Shown here in pieces: positions 7,679 to 15,138 of a DNA stretch of 18,937 bases. Under the pieces are notes generated by a model that was not told the DNA's origin, searched no databases, and saw only the letters and a list, made by a program, of their open reading frames with translations. The position numbers and the translations under genes were made by a program. Source of the stretch: DATJXG01 sp035500455 (lineage in GTDB: Bacteria; Acidobacteriota; Terriglobia; Terriglobales; Acidobacteriaceae); assembly GCA_035500455.1 (NCBI GenBank), contig DATJXG010000262.1, forward strand, positions 1 through 18,937, read 5' to 3'. Position 1 is the stretch's first letter; the number at the start of each line of letters is the position of its first letter.

Positions 7679-7713
7679 AAAGCGGGCCGCGCTCCCAGGA
7701 GCCGGCCCGCTTT
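7679..7713 (+). terminator. Rho-independent terminator
   Basis: AAAGCGGGCCG (7679-7689) pairs perfectly with CGGCCCGCTTT (7703-7713). Inside, GCTCC (7691-7695) pairs with GGAGC (7698-7702), leaving one bulged C and a two-base loop. The run continues as TTTT. It lies 40 bp after the lipoprotein stop, and the A/T symmetry could let it act on both strands. Confidence 0.88.
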
Positions 7714-7912
7714 TCTCTCGTGAAATTCATAAATGCGAAATTCACAAAGGGAACCTTGGAAGACTCTCGTTCTACTCCATGGGGAAGACAGGGCCGCTCT
7801 CCCGCGCAGGCTGAACTCCGTTGCAGCAATGCAAGCCTCCAGCCTGCCGGGGGACGGCCCCGGTGTGTTTGTGTGCATTCCCCGGACGGCAGATCCCTTC
7901 AGCCGAGCCAGC

Positions 7913-7918
7913 TAGAAT
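7913..7918 (+). promoter_or_regulatory. -10-like TAGAAT at the permease start
   Basis: TAGAAT ends 6 nt before the ATG at 7925, so the predicted transcription start falls on the start codon itself. No convincing -35 or Shine-Dalgarno is seen, which fits a leaderless transcript. Confidence 0.4.
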
Positions 7919-7924
7919 GGACCC

Positions 7925-10369
7925 ATGTCTGCCCTGCAAGACATCCGGCTCGCCCTGCGCCTTTTTCGTCGCGCGCCTTTCCCCACGGCTCTCGCCCTCG
8001 TTTCGATCGCGCTGAGCGTGGGCGCCACTGCCGTAGTCTTCACGGCTGTAAAAACGGTGCTCATCGATCCCTTGCCCTATGGGCGTCCGGGCGACCTTGT
8101 CCAGATCAGGACGGATTTCACCAATGCTGAGCCATCGCACGGCGACTGGGTCTGGCGGCGGGATGCTCAGGAAATCACCGAGCGCACAACCACCCTGGAA
8201 TCGGCAGGAACCTATCGCAACGCACTGTTCAATCTCGCTGGTGACGCATCATCTCCGCCGGAGGCCCTCTACGGGCTGCTTGTTTCTGCAAGTCTGTTCC
8301 CAACTCTCAGAGTCACGCCGATGCTGGGCCGCAACATCCTCCCCGCCGAAGACCAGTTCGGCCATTCCAACGAAATCATCCTGAGTTACGGCTTGTGGGT
8401 CCGGCGATTCAACCGGGATCCAAATATAGTTGGCCGGGACCTCCAGATCGATGGGCACGACTGCCTGGTAATCGGAGTCATGCCGCCGCAGTTCAACTTT
8501 CCCATGCGCCGAGAGGCGGCTCATACGCCCTCGCCATACGTGGAATTTTGGGCCCCGATGCGGGCCGACCCCGCGACCGCCGCCGGCGACCCGGGCGCCA
8601 TCGGCATGGTGGGGAGGCTCCGGCGTGGAATATCGCTGGCCAGGGCGGGCCAGGACCTGGCTTCCATCAGCGACGCTCTCCGCAAGGAATACCCGGCTAC
8701 CAACCGCGAGCGCATCCTCCGGCTTGGCTATCTGCGTGATCGCACGATGCGAGGCGCGCAAGAATCCCTCTGGTTCCTGATGGCGGCCACGATCATGTTC
8801 CTGCTCATCGGCTGCGCCAACGTCGCGAACCTGCTGATGGCCCGCGGAGTAGCCCGACAGCGTGAGATCGCCATCCGTGCGGCAATCGGGGCAGGGCGGT
8901 CCCGCATCGTCCGGCAACTCTTGACGGAAAGTTGCGTCTTAGCTGTGCTCGGCGGCGCGGCCGGCTATCTGCTGACTGTCGCGGCGTGGAGGATTCTGCC
9001 TGCGATCGCCCCGCTGAGTATTCCACGGCTGGCCGCGGCGAGAGTTGATTGGTCAGTCCTGATCTTTGCCCTGGCGATCGCCCTCGCCAACGGAATTCTG
9101 TTCGGTATGGCGCACGCCTTGCGTGCCACCCGGAATAGGATCACGACGCAGGACTTCACTTCCCCAGGCGGCGCAATCGGCGGCCGCGACCGGCTTCGCA
9201 GCGCGCTGGTGATGGCGGAGATTGCCGTCACCGTCACATTGGTGATAGTTGGCGGACAATTCCTGGGCAAATTCGTCGAACTGATTCGCACCGATCCTGG
9301 TTTTGACGCCGACCACCTGCTGGCATCCGTAGTCATCCCATCCCCCGAGCGCCACAAAAGCGACGAAGAACGCGGGCTGCTCTACGCGAAATTCCTCAGC
9401 GCGGTTCGAGCACTTCCCGGAGTGCAGAACGCCGGCACGGTGGACGCCCTGCCTTTCAGCGGAGAGAACCACGGAGGATACATAACCAACAACCCGGCCG
9501 CTGTGATGGACCCCGGCTCGCAAACCGTTGCCGAAGTGGATGTGGTCAGCGCGGACTACCTGCAGACCATGGGAGTGCGGCTGCTGAGGGGACGCTGGTT
9601 TCGCCAGGAAGACATGAACGCATCGAGCGATACGGCCATCGTGAACGACATCGTCGCTTCCCTCATGTGGCCCCAAACCAGCCCGCTCGATAAACAAATC
9701 TGCCTCTACTGCACGCCGGAGAAGCCCAGCAATTGGAAGCGCGTGATCGGAGTTGTCTCCGGCGTCCGCCACGCCACAATGGATGAGACCGAGCAGCCCA
9801 GCGTCTACACTTCTGCGGGCGCGCTCGAGAAATCTGACTTTTTGGTGGCGAGGACGGATCGCCCAACCAAAGACCTGGAATCAGCTATCCGCAGGGCCAT
9901 CGCTTCGGTTGATCCCAACCAGCCGGTTTTCCTCAGCGCATCTATGCGAACCCTGATTGCCGACTCCCTCGCGGATCAGCGCTTCCTCATGACCTTGCTT
10001 GCGATCACCGCATGCCTCGCCCTCGCCATGTCCGTTGCCGGGGTCTATGGAGTCACGTCGTATGTCACGTCGCGCCGCACGCGGGAAATCGGCGTTCGTA
10101 TGGCTCTGGGAGCGAACCGGGGGAGCGTTCAACTTCTGGTATTTCGCCAGGGCTTTTTCGCTGCCGCCATCGGCCTGATGACCGGTTTGTGTCTAACGCT
10201 CGTGCTTATGCGGGTGCTGCGCGGAATCCTGGCAGGGCTTGAAGCCGGAAGAGTCGATGAGATATTGATCGCCGCAGGGCTGGTCGCATGCACTTCCGCG
10301 ATTGCCTGCTGGCTCCCCGCGCGGCGCGCCGCCAGAATCGATCCCATGGCCGCGTTGCGTCACGATTGA
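7925..10369 (+). CDS. ADOP-type MacB/FtsX family ABC permease
   Basis: Large inner-membrane permease of the MacB/FtsX type, 814 residues, matching the 'acidobacterial duplicated orphan permease' (ADOP) layout. TM1 at about 21-44 is followed by a MacB-type periplasmic domain (about 45-280, with GYGLWVRRF-like 'SYGLWVRRFNRDPNIVG'). FtsX domain 1 has TMs at about 282-305, 335-358 and 376-398. A linker TM (428-448), a second periplasmic domain (about 450-685) and FtsX domain 2 (687-712, 742-768, 778-798) follow. The paired coupling-helix motifs RQREIAIRAAIGAGRSRIVR and RTREIGVRMALGANRGSV, and the C-terminus ARIDPMAALRHD, are characteristic. No ATPase gene is adjacent, which is usual for these orphans. 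The substrate is unknown. It converges with mnmE, only 21 bp apart. Confidence 0.9.
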   Translation: MSALQDIRLALRLFRRAPFPTALALVSIALSVGATAVVFTAVKTVLIDPLPYGRPGDLVQIRTDFTNAEPSHGDWVWRRDAQEITERTTTLESAGTYRNALFNLAGDASSPPEALYGLLVSASLFPTLRVTPMLGRNILPAEDQFGHSNEIILSYGLWVRRFNRDPNIVGRDLQIDGHDCLVIGVMPPQFNFPMRREAAHTPSPYVEFWAPMRADPATAAGDPGAIGMVGRLRRGISLARAGQDLASISDALRKEYPATNRERILRLGYLRDRTMRGAQESLWFLMAATIMFLLIGCANVANLLMARGVARQREIAIRAAIGAGRSRIVRQLLTESCVLAVLGGAAGYLLTVAAWRILPAIAPLSIPRLAAARVDWSVLIFALAIALANGILFGMAHALRATRNRITTQDFTSPGGAIGGRDRLRSALVMAEIAVTVTLVIVGGQFLGKFVELIRTDPGFDADHLLASVVIPSPERHKSDEERGLLYAKFLSAVRALPGVQNAGTVDALPFSGENHGGYITNNPAAVMDPGSQTVAEVDVVSADYLQTMGVRLLRGRWFRQEDMNASSDTAIVNDIVASLMWPQTSPLDKQICLYCTPEKPSNWKRVIGVVSGVRHATMDETEQPSVYTSAGALEKSDFLVARTDRPTKDLESAIRRAIASVDPNQPVFLSASMRTLIADSLADQRFLMTLLAITACLALAMSVAGVYGVTSYVTSRRTREIGVRMALGANRGSVQLLVFRQGFFAAAIGLMTGLCLTLVLMRVLRGILAGLEAGRVDEILIAAGLVACTSAIACWLPARRAARIDPMAALRHD

Positions 10370-10390
10370 AGCGGTGTTTGCCGGGTACAT

Positions 10391-11860
10391 CTACTTTCCG
10401 ATGCAGAAGGTACTGAAAATTACGCCGAGGATATCCTCCGTGGTGGTGGCTCCGGTGATTTCGTCGAGGAACTTCAGAGCGCTGTAGAGGTCGAGCAGCA
10501 GCATTTCGTGGGGCACATGATTTCTTACTGCCGTTTGGGCAGCATCCAGGGCAACGACTGCATTGCCTACCAGGCCTTGATGCCGCACGTTAGTTAGAAA
10601 TCCCGATTCCGGCATCGCGCTCGCTTCTCCGCCAACCTCGCGCAGAATCGCCTCGCGCAATTCGGCAATACCCGCCCCCGTCAGCGCTGAAGTCCGAACC
10701 CGGGGCAACTCAGAATCGAGCGACCGAGGACTCGGCAACTGAGAACTGGGAACTGGCAACTGAGAACTGATATCCGACTTGTTTTCCACCAGAATCGCCG
10801 TGCGCTCCGCCACCTGCGAAGCCAACTCGCGATCCTCGGAAGTGGCCGGCTGCGAGGCGTCGATCACCAGCAGAACCAAATCGGCGTCCGCCAGCGCCTC
10901 CATCGACTTGCGGATGCCGATACTTTCCGCCTCATCCAGCGCTCGGCGAATGCCGGCAGTATCCACCAGCTTCACGGGAATTCCGCCAATGGCGACTGTC
11001 TCGCTGACCAGATCGCGCGTGGTGCCGGGCGCGGCTGTGACGATTGCGCGCTCGCGCTCCACCAGGCAGTTGAACAGGCTCGACTTGCCAACATTAGGAC
11101 GGCCCACAATGGCGAGGGTAAAGCCTTCGTGCACCATCCGGCCGTAGGCGAACGACCCGGCCAGTTCCTCCAGGGGGACTTGAATGGCGGCGATGTGCCG
11201 CAGAATCTGGTCGGCCGGCATCACCGAAACGTCGTCTTCGGCGAAATCAATTCCGGCTTCCAGCAGCGCAACCAGTTCGACCAACTTCTGCTTTATCGGC
11301 CGCAGCCTCCGCGAGAGCGCTCCCTCCAGTTGCTGCGCTGCAACCTTGGCCTGGTAGAGCGTTTGCGAATCGATGAGGTCGCGCACCGCCTCGGCCTGGG
11401 TCAGGTCGATGCGCCCGTTGAGGAAAGAGCGCATGGTGAATTCGCCCGGCTCGGCCAGGCGCGCCCCCGCAGCCAGCGCCAGTTCCACGATGTGGCGGAG
11501 GACCACGGGTGATCCATGGGCGGAGATTTCGATGACGTCGTCGGTGGTGTAAGAGTGCGGCTTGGCGAAGTAGGTGACAACTACCTCGTCGATCCGCTGG
11601 GTTTGGGTTGCTTGTGTGGGGACGGGTCGTGTGGGGACGGGGCTTCGCCCCCTCCCGGCGGGGCGCAGCTCCGCCGAACGATCTGTGCCACATGGATCGA
11701 TTAGCTCGCCGAACACTGCCTGCCCCGGCTTCAGTTCATGCTTCAGCCGCAGCATTGGCAGCGCGATCACCCGCGCCTCCGGACCCGCCAGACGCACCAC
11801 ACCAATGCCTCCACGGCCGGGCGGCGTGGCAATAGCAACGATAGTATCGTCGAGATTCAC
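10391..11860 (-). CDS. mnmE: tRNA U34 modification GTPase MnmE, with two repeat-derived inserts
   Basis: With MnmG, this GTPase installs the carboxymethylaminomethyl (or taurine-like) group on the wobble uridine of certain tRNAs. 489 residues from the GTG at 11860 (MNLDDTIVAIATPPGRGGIG), longer than the roughly 450-460 usual. G-domain motifs: G1 GRPNVGKS (253-260), G2 GTTRD (279-283), G3 DTAG (300-303), G4 NKSD (360-363), G5 SALTG (391-395). The C-terminal catalytic FCIGK (Cys486) is intact. Two insertions stand out: about 61-88 (Pro/Arg/Thr/Gln-rich, with PVPTR-PVPTQ repeated) in the N-terminal folate-binding region just before IDEVVVTYF, and about 365-386 (SSQLPVPSSQLPSPRSLDSE...) between G4 and G5. 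Both are encoded by intergenic-type repeats. A start further upstream (to 11974) is open but adds no conserved residues. mnmG is not in the window. Confidence 0.95.
   Translation of the reverse strand: MNLDDTIVAIATPPGRGGIGVVRLAGPEARVIALPMLRLKHELKPGQAVFGELIDPCGTDRSAELRPAGRGRSPVPTRPVPTQATQTQRIDEVVVTYFAKPHSYTTDDVIEISAHGSPVVLRHIVELALAAGARLAEPGEFTMRSFLNGRIDLTQAEAVRDLIDSQTLYQAKVAAQQLEGALSRRLRPIKQKLVELVALLEAGIDFAEDDVSVMPADQILRHIAAIQVPLEELAGSFAYGRMVHEGFTLAIVGRPNVGKSSLFNCLVERERAIVTAAPGTTRDLVSETVAIGGIPVKLVDTAGIRRALDEAESIGIRKSMEALADADLVLLVIDASQPATSEDRELASQVAERTAILVENKSDISSQLPVPSSQLPSPRSLDSELPRVRTSALTGAGIAELREAILREVGGEASAMPESGFLTNVRHQGLVGNAVVALDAAQTAVRNHVPHEMLLLDLYSALKFLDEITGATTTEDILGVIFSTFCIGK
10736..10770. 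repeat. Five tandem heptamers inside mnmE
   Basis: On the plus strand the units are CAACTGA, GAACTGG, GAACTGG, CAACTGA and GAACTGA, back to back. The 15-mer GGCAACTGAGAACTG therefore occurs twice (10734-10748 and 10755-10769). They encode the repeated SSQLP of the second MnmE insert. Confidence 0.85.
11614..11675. repeat. REP-like hairpins and 13-bp direct repeats inside mnmE
   Basis: GTGTGGGGACGGG occurs at 11614-11626 and 11629-11641, with a 15-bp period equal to five codons. It is followed by the hairpin GGGGC-TTC-GCCCC (11639-11651) and a GC-rich stretch with GGCGG...CCGCC symmetry. The block corresponds to the first MnmE insert (about residues 61-88, 11597-11680). Confidence 0.75.
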
Positions 11861-11867
11861 GAGCAAG

Positions 11868-11894
11868 ATTGTAGCGCCGGCGTCCCACCGGCAA
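11868..11894 (-). promoter_or_regulatory. Possible mnmE promoter within a palindromic element
   Basis: Read on the minus strand: TTGCCG, then a spacer containing the GCCGG/CCGGC inverted repeat, then TACAAT (complement 11868-11873), ending 7 nt before the GTG. The start site would be about 1 nt from the start codon. The hexamer spacing is 15 bp, or 17 bp if GGTTGC is taken as -35. The palindromic spacer looks like a dispersed element or an operator. Confidence 0.4.
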
Positions 11895-11976
11895 CCCTCA
11901 GGAATGGCGAAAGGGTTTCTTTTCAGCAAGAGGTCCGGAGCTCTTCCAGAGAAGTGTGCGCTCGTCAGAGTCAAAC

Positions 11977-12363
11977 CTAGGTGGCGGCGCGGGATCTTTC
12001 AAGCGCCTGGCTGGCGCGGTATACGAAGAAATAGTAAAGAGCTGGGCCAATCACGATTACAAGGTAAAGCAGAACGAACCACACGCTCTTTCTGACCCAG
12101 CCGGAGTCGTCAAAGCTAAACCAGAAGTACCACATAGCGATGCTCAGTGTGGCCGTTCCCAGGACGCACGGCCAAAGCACAACCCGGAGTACCAGGGCCG
12201 CTAACGGTGAAACCGCGTATGGGTTCCCGCCAGACACAGCGATGGCCATGACGGTGCCGACTATAACGGCCAGTATTGCCAAGGTTGACAAGGCGCAAAC
12301 AAAGTAAACCTGCTGCGCACGCGGGGAGACAATCCATCTGCGGCTAATCGGCAGATACAGCAT
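11977..12363 (-). CDS. Hypothetical three-helix membrane protein
   Basis: 128-residue membrane protein of unknown function, lying between jag and mnmE and reading the same way. Hydrophobic segments fall at about 20-44 (VYFVCALSTLAILAVIVG), 52-83 (a long one, LRVVLWPCVLGTATLSIAMW) and 93-116 (WFVLLYLVIVIGPALYYFFV). The N-terminus carries RRWIVSPR and the loop before the last segment carries WVRK, so a mostly cytoplasmic N-terminus is likely. I have the impression of similar proteins in Acidobacteriota ('AMWYFWFSFD...LYYFFVYR') but cannot name a family. No Shine-Dalgarno precedes the ATG; an extended -10-like TGCTAATCT stands about 12 nt upstream. Gaps of about 96 bp to jag and 116 bp to mnmE. 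Confidence 0.68.
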   Translation of the reverse strand: MLYLPISRRWIVSPRAQQVYFVCALSTLAILAVIVGTVMAIAVSGGNPYAVSPLAALVLRVVLWPCVLGTATLSIAMWYFWFSFDDSGWVRKSVWFVLLYLVIVIGPALYYFFVYRASQALERSRAAT

Positions 12364-12459
12364 TTTGGCGGGTAGAGATTAGCACAAACTTGGCAAGTCA
12401 CCCAGCCGCGCACGGGTGCCGCCGGATCGCCCAGAGAAGGCGGGAGTGTGGCAGGGCAG

Positions 12460-12996
12460 CTACGGCAGGGACCTGTTCGCCGGTTTGGAAGCAGGCTTGT
12501 AGTCTTTGGGATACACCACCAGGCAGCGCCGCAACCCCTCGCCTTCACTCTCCGTGCGCAGATCGGCCTGGTCGCGCAAAGCCAGGTGAACAATCCTCCG
12601 CTCCCGCGAGGACATAGGCGCAAACTGATAAGGCGCACCTGAAGATCGAACTTTCTGCGCCGCAACTTCGGCCGCGGCACGCAACTCTTCCAGCCGCATG
12701 GAGCGATGGTTCTGGCTGTCGAAGCATATTTTCTCGTGTTCATTGCCCGGCAGACGCAGCATCTCAATCGCGAGTAACTCCAGCGCGCGCAGCAGATCCC
12801 CGCCGCGGGCCAGAAGCAGCGGCGTGTCCGGGCCGAGGAACTCCACCACGATCTCCGGCCGCTCCCAGTCGCGCTCCTCAGCCAGCGGAGGATCCACAGT
12901 AATTCGATACTTCAAACGCAGGCCGGAATTGGCCACGATGCCGTTGAGCAATCCGTGAATCTTATTGGCGGCGGCGATTTTATCGGGAATTGCCAT
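12460..12996 (-). CDS. jag: Jag/KhpB-like RNA-binding protein (KH-R3H)
   Basis: Putative RNA-binding protein of the Jag (KhpB/EloR) family, whose gene commonly follows yidC. 178 residues, lacking the N-terminal Jag_N domain found in Firmicutes. A KH-like region covers about 47-82 (IVVEFLGPDTPLLLARGGDL). The GxxG loop, usually (I/L)GxxG, is here LARGG (residues 62-66), so it is degenerate. The R3H domain covers about 120-165, with MSSRERRIVHLALRDQADL; Arg133 and His137 fit the R-x3-H motif, and the end is LRRCLVVYP. The lysine/proline tail has no clear function. It lies 85 bp after yidC, and the gap is filled by inverted heptamer repeats, so expression may be partly separate. Family call good, RNA targets unknown. 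Confidence 0.82.
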   Translation of the reverse strand: MAIPDKIAAANKIHGLLNGIVANSGLRLKYRITVDPPLAEERDWERPEIVVEFLGPDTPLLLARGGDLLRALELLAIEMLRLPGNEHEKICFDSQNHRSMRLEELRAAAEVAAQKVRSSGAPYQFAPMSSRERRIVHLALRDQADLRTESEGEGLRRCLVVYPKDYKPASKPANRSLP

Positions 12997-13003
12997 AAGA
13001 GCA

Positions 13004-13084
13004 GCTCTTAGCTGTTAGCTCTTAGCCCTTTAGCTCAAAGCCACGAGTGGATCGGGTTGGCTAAGAGCTAAAGGCTAACAGCTA
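13004..13084. repeat. Inverted heptamer repeats between yidC and jag
   Basis: TTAGCTG, TTAGCTC and TTAGCCC stand in tandem from about 13008. Two perfect inverted repeats result: AGCTGTTAGC (13010-13019) with GCTAACAGCT (13074-13083), and TTAGCTCTTAGCC (13015-13027) with GGCTAAGAGCTAA (13059-13071). The right arm runs into the yidC stop codon. The transcript could form a large hairpin that limits readthrough or marks a processing site. Confidence 0.75.
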
Positions 13085-14779
13085 TTTGTCCTTCTTCCTG
13101 GCCCTCTTGGCGGCCAGTTCTCGCATCTCCCGCCCCAGTTCGGTGCGGTTCATGACCGCCTGTTGCGCGATCGAAATCAGATTGCTCTCCGCATAATACA
13201 GATTCAGACCCGCCGCCAGGTTAAAGAATATAAAGCCCATCATCAGCGGCATCATCCAGTTCATCATTCTCTGCTGCGCCGGGTCCATGCCCGCCTGTGG
13301 CGTCATCCTTTGCGTCAGCACCATGGTCAACACCATCGCGATCGGCAGAATGAAGTAAGGATCACGCGCGGATAGGTCGTGGATCCACAGCCAGGGTGCG
13401 TGCCGAAGATCGATGGCGCCGCCCAGCATCTTGTAGTAAGCCCAGATGAAGGGAAGCTGGATCAGCATGGGCAGGCAGCCGCCCAAAGGATTGACGCCCG
13501 CCTTCTTCTGCAGATCCATCAACTCCTTATTCATTTCCTGCTTGCGCGGGTCGCGCATGCTGTACTTCTTGTATTTTTCCTGGATGGCTTTCATCTGCGG
13601 CTGAATGCGCTGCATCTTCAGCATCGACTTCATGCTGGAAATGCGCAGCGGCAGCAGAGCCACCGTGATGATGAAAGTCTGGATAACAATCGCCCATCCC
13701 CAATTGGGCACCCAGTGCTCGTAGGTCCAGCGTAGCCAGATAAAAAGCGGCCGCGCGATCGCCCCAAAGAAGCCGAAGTTCACCAGCGCCCGCAAGTCCT
13801 GGTGCGTGCCCACGATGGTAGGCACATGAATTCCTTCCAGCACCTGCAGCGATTTCGGCCCCACATACATGCGTTCACTGGTGGGGCCTTCGAGATTGCC
13901 CACCGCGGTGCCCAGCACATCCACCGCCTGAGTTTCGGTGGGCTTCTGCGGGTCTTTGGGAACATTGAGCGCGCTGCGCAGCGTTACGGCCGCCGCCGCC
14001 GCTGGATTCTCAGGCAGGAAGACCGCTGCGAAATAGGCGTCGCTGGTTCCCGCCCAGTCAAACGGCCCGCGCAGAGTATTTCCGCCGCTGATCTTCTTGG
14101 GATCGATGTGTTCGGTGGTTCCGTCATTCTGATATTCAATCTGGCTGCCACGATACCCGGCGATCGTCGCCTGGTCCCCAAACCCCGCCGGCCACATCGG
14201 CAGTGCCGTGACGAAGCTGCCTTTGGAGGAAACCGACGTCGCAACGTGAATGACATAGCTGCTGTCAAAGCGGAAAGTCTTGCGGACGACAATGTCCTGA
14301 TCCGCATATTCGAAGCTGAGTTCTCCCGGCGCCGTCACCGGCTCTGAATTGGAAGGCACAAACAATGCCGAGTTGATCTTGTCGCGCAGCGCCGCGTCGT
14401 AAACCCACAGCGAGAGCGGACCCCCGTATTGTTCAGCTGCCGAATGGTTCACCAGGTCGAGCGGCTTCCGGTTGTCGTCATCGTATTTCTTCAACACCCA
14501 CGATTTGACCTGTGCCCCGCGGTTGGTGAACGTGATGCGATAGAAATCGTTCTGAACCACGATTTCAGTTTCTGCCGAAGCCTGTTTGCCCCCAACCGCC
14601 GGAGCGGGCGCCGGCGGAGGGCTCTGGGTGGCCGCTGCCGGCGGGTTCGTCGCCGGCCGCTGCACTGCCGTTGGTTTAGGTTCTGCAGGCGCCTGCGGAA
14701 GGTACTTCTTCAACAGCGGCTGAAAAACGATGATCACCAGAAAGGTGAGCGCGAACACCAGGAGCAGACGGCGCTCCAT
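13082..14779 (-). CDS. yidC: Membrane protein insertase YidC
   Basis: Inserts and folds inner-membrane proteins, alone or with SecYEG. 565 residues with the Gram-negative layout: TM1 at about 4-22 (RLLLVFALTFLVIIVFQPLL), a Pro/Ala-rich linker (30-65), periplasmic P1 domain (about 70-330) and five C-terminal TMs from about 343 to 540. Conserved stretches are VNPLGGCLPMLIQLPFIWA (429-447), LWIHDLSARDPYFILPI (464-480) and a basic tail. In the groove helix (QTFIITVALLPLRISSMKSM, 367-386), the position of the E. coli groove arginine (Arg366) appears to be Thr372, with an Arg at 379 instead. The ATG at 14779 is chosen (MERRLLL); upstream in-frame codons would overlap yidD. 47 bp separate it from yidD. 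Confidence 0.95.
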   Translation of the reverse strand: MERRLLLVFALTFLVIIVFQPLLKKYLPQAPAEPKPTAVQRPATNPPAAATQSPPPAPAPAVGGKQASAETEIVVQNDFYRITFTNRGAQVKSWVLKKYDDDNRKPLDLVNHSAAEQYGGPLSLWVYDAALRDKINSALFVPSNSEPVTAPGELSFEYADQDIVVRKTFRFDSSYVIHVATSVSSKGSFVTALPMWPAGFGDQATIAGYRGSQIEYQNDGTTEHIDPKKISGGNTLRGPFDWAGTSDAYFAAVFLPENPAAAAAVTLRSALNVPKDPQKPTETQAVDVLGTAVGNLEGPTSERMYVGPKSLQVLEGIHVPTIVGTHQDLRALVNFGFFGAIARPLFIWLRWTYEHWVPNWGWAIVIQTFIITVALLPLRISSMKSMLKMQRIQPQMKAIQEKYKKYSMRDPRKQEMNKELMDLQKKAGVNPLGGCLPMLIQLPFIWAYYKMLGGAIDLRHAPWLWIHDLSARDPYFILPIAMVLTMVLTQRMTPQAGMDPAQQRMMNWMMPLMMGFIFFNLAAGLNLYYAESNLISIAQQAVMNRTELGREMRELAAKRARKKDK

Positions 14780-14826
14780 GCCGGGGTCTTGCTGGGGATT
14801 GGGGAGATCAGGCAAAAGTTTTCTAC

Positions 14827-15138
14827 TCAGTGTTTGCAGAGCCGGACCGGGCCGGCGGCTTCGCCGGTGGATTCCGGCTTCCACACCGGATCGTATCCGC
14901 CCTTCACGAATGGATTACAGCGCAACACCCGCCACGCCGCCAGAAAACCGCCGCGCACCAGGCCGTAGCGATCGAGGGCCTCCATCGCATACTCGGAACA
15001 AGTAGGACGGTAACGGCAGCCCGGAAGAAACAGCGGCGAGAGCGCCCACTTATAACCACGAAGCACGGCGATCGCTCCCTTGCGCGGGAGATCAGCCCAG
15101 CGAAACGTTGTCAGCAGCGGCTGCAGCCTAAGATTCAT
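14827..15138 (-). CDS. yidD: Membrane protein insertion efficiency factor YidD
   Basis: Small membrane-associated protein that assists YidC-dependent insertion. 103 residues, near the family norm. The central motif is YKWALSPLFLPGCRYRPTCS followed by EYA (about 29-51), with both conserved cysteines; LVRGGFLAAWRVLRCNPFVK and GGYDPV follow, all diagnostic. The start overlaps the rnpA stop by four bases (ATGA), so translation is probably coupled. The C-terminal extension ESTGEAAGPVRLCKH is not conserved as far as I know. Confidence 0.95.
   Translation of the reverse strand: MNLRLQPLLTTFRWADLPRKGAIAVLRGYKWALSPLFLPGCRYRPTCSEYAMEALDRYGLVRGGFLAAWRVLRCNPFVKGGYDPVWKPESTGEAAGPVRLCKH

Noticed and set aside
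7915..10369. Complete MacAB efflux operon
   Set aside because: No adjacent ATPase or membrane-fusion protein gene; the single 814-residue permease fits the orphan ADOP type.
12261..12767. Leftward frame overlapping jag and the membrane protein gene
   Set aside because: Cys/Arg-rich shadow spanning two better-supported genes.
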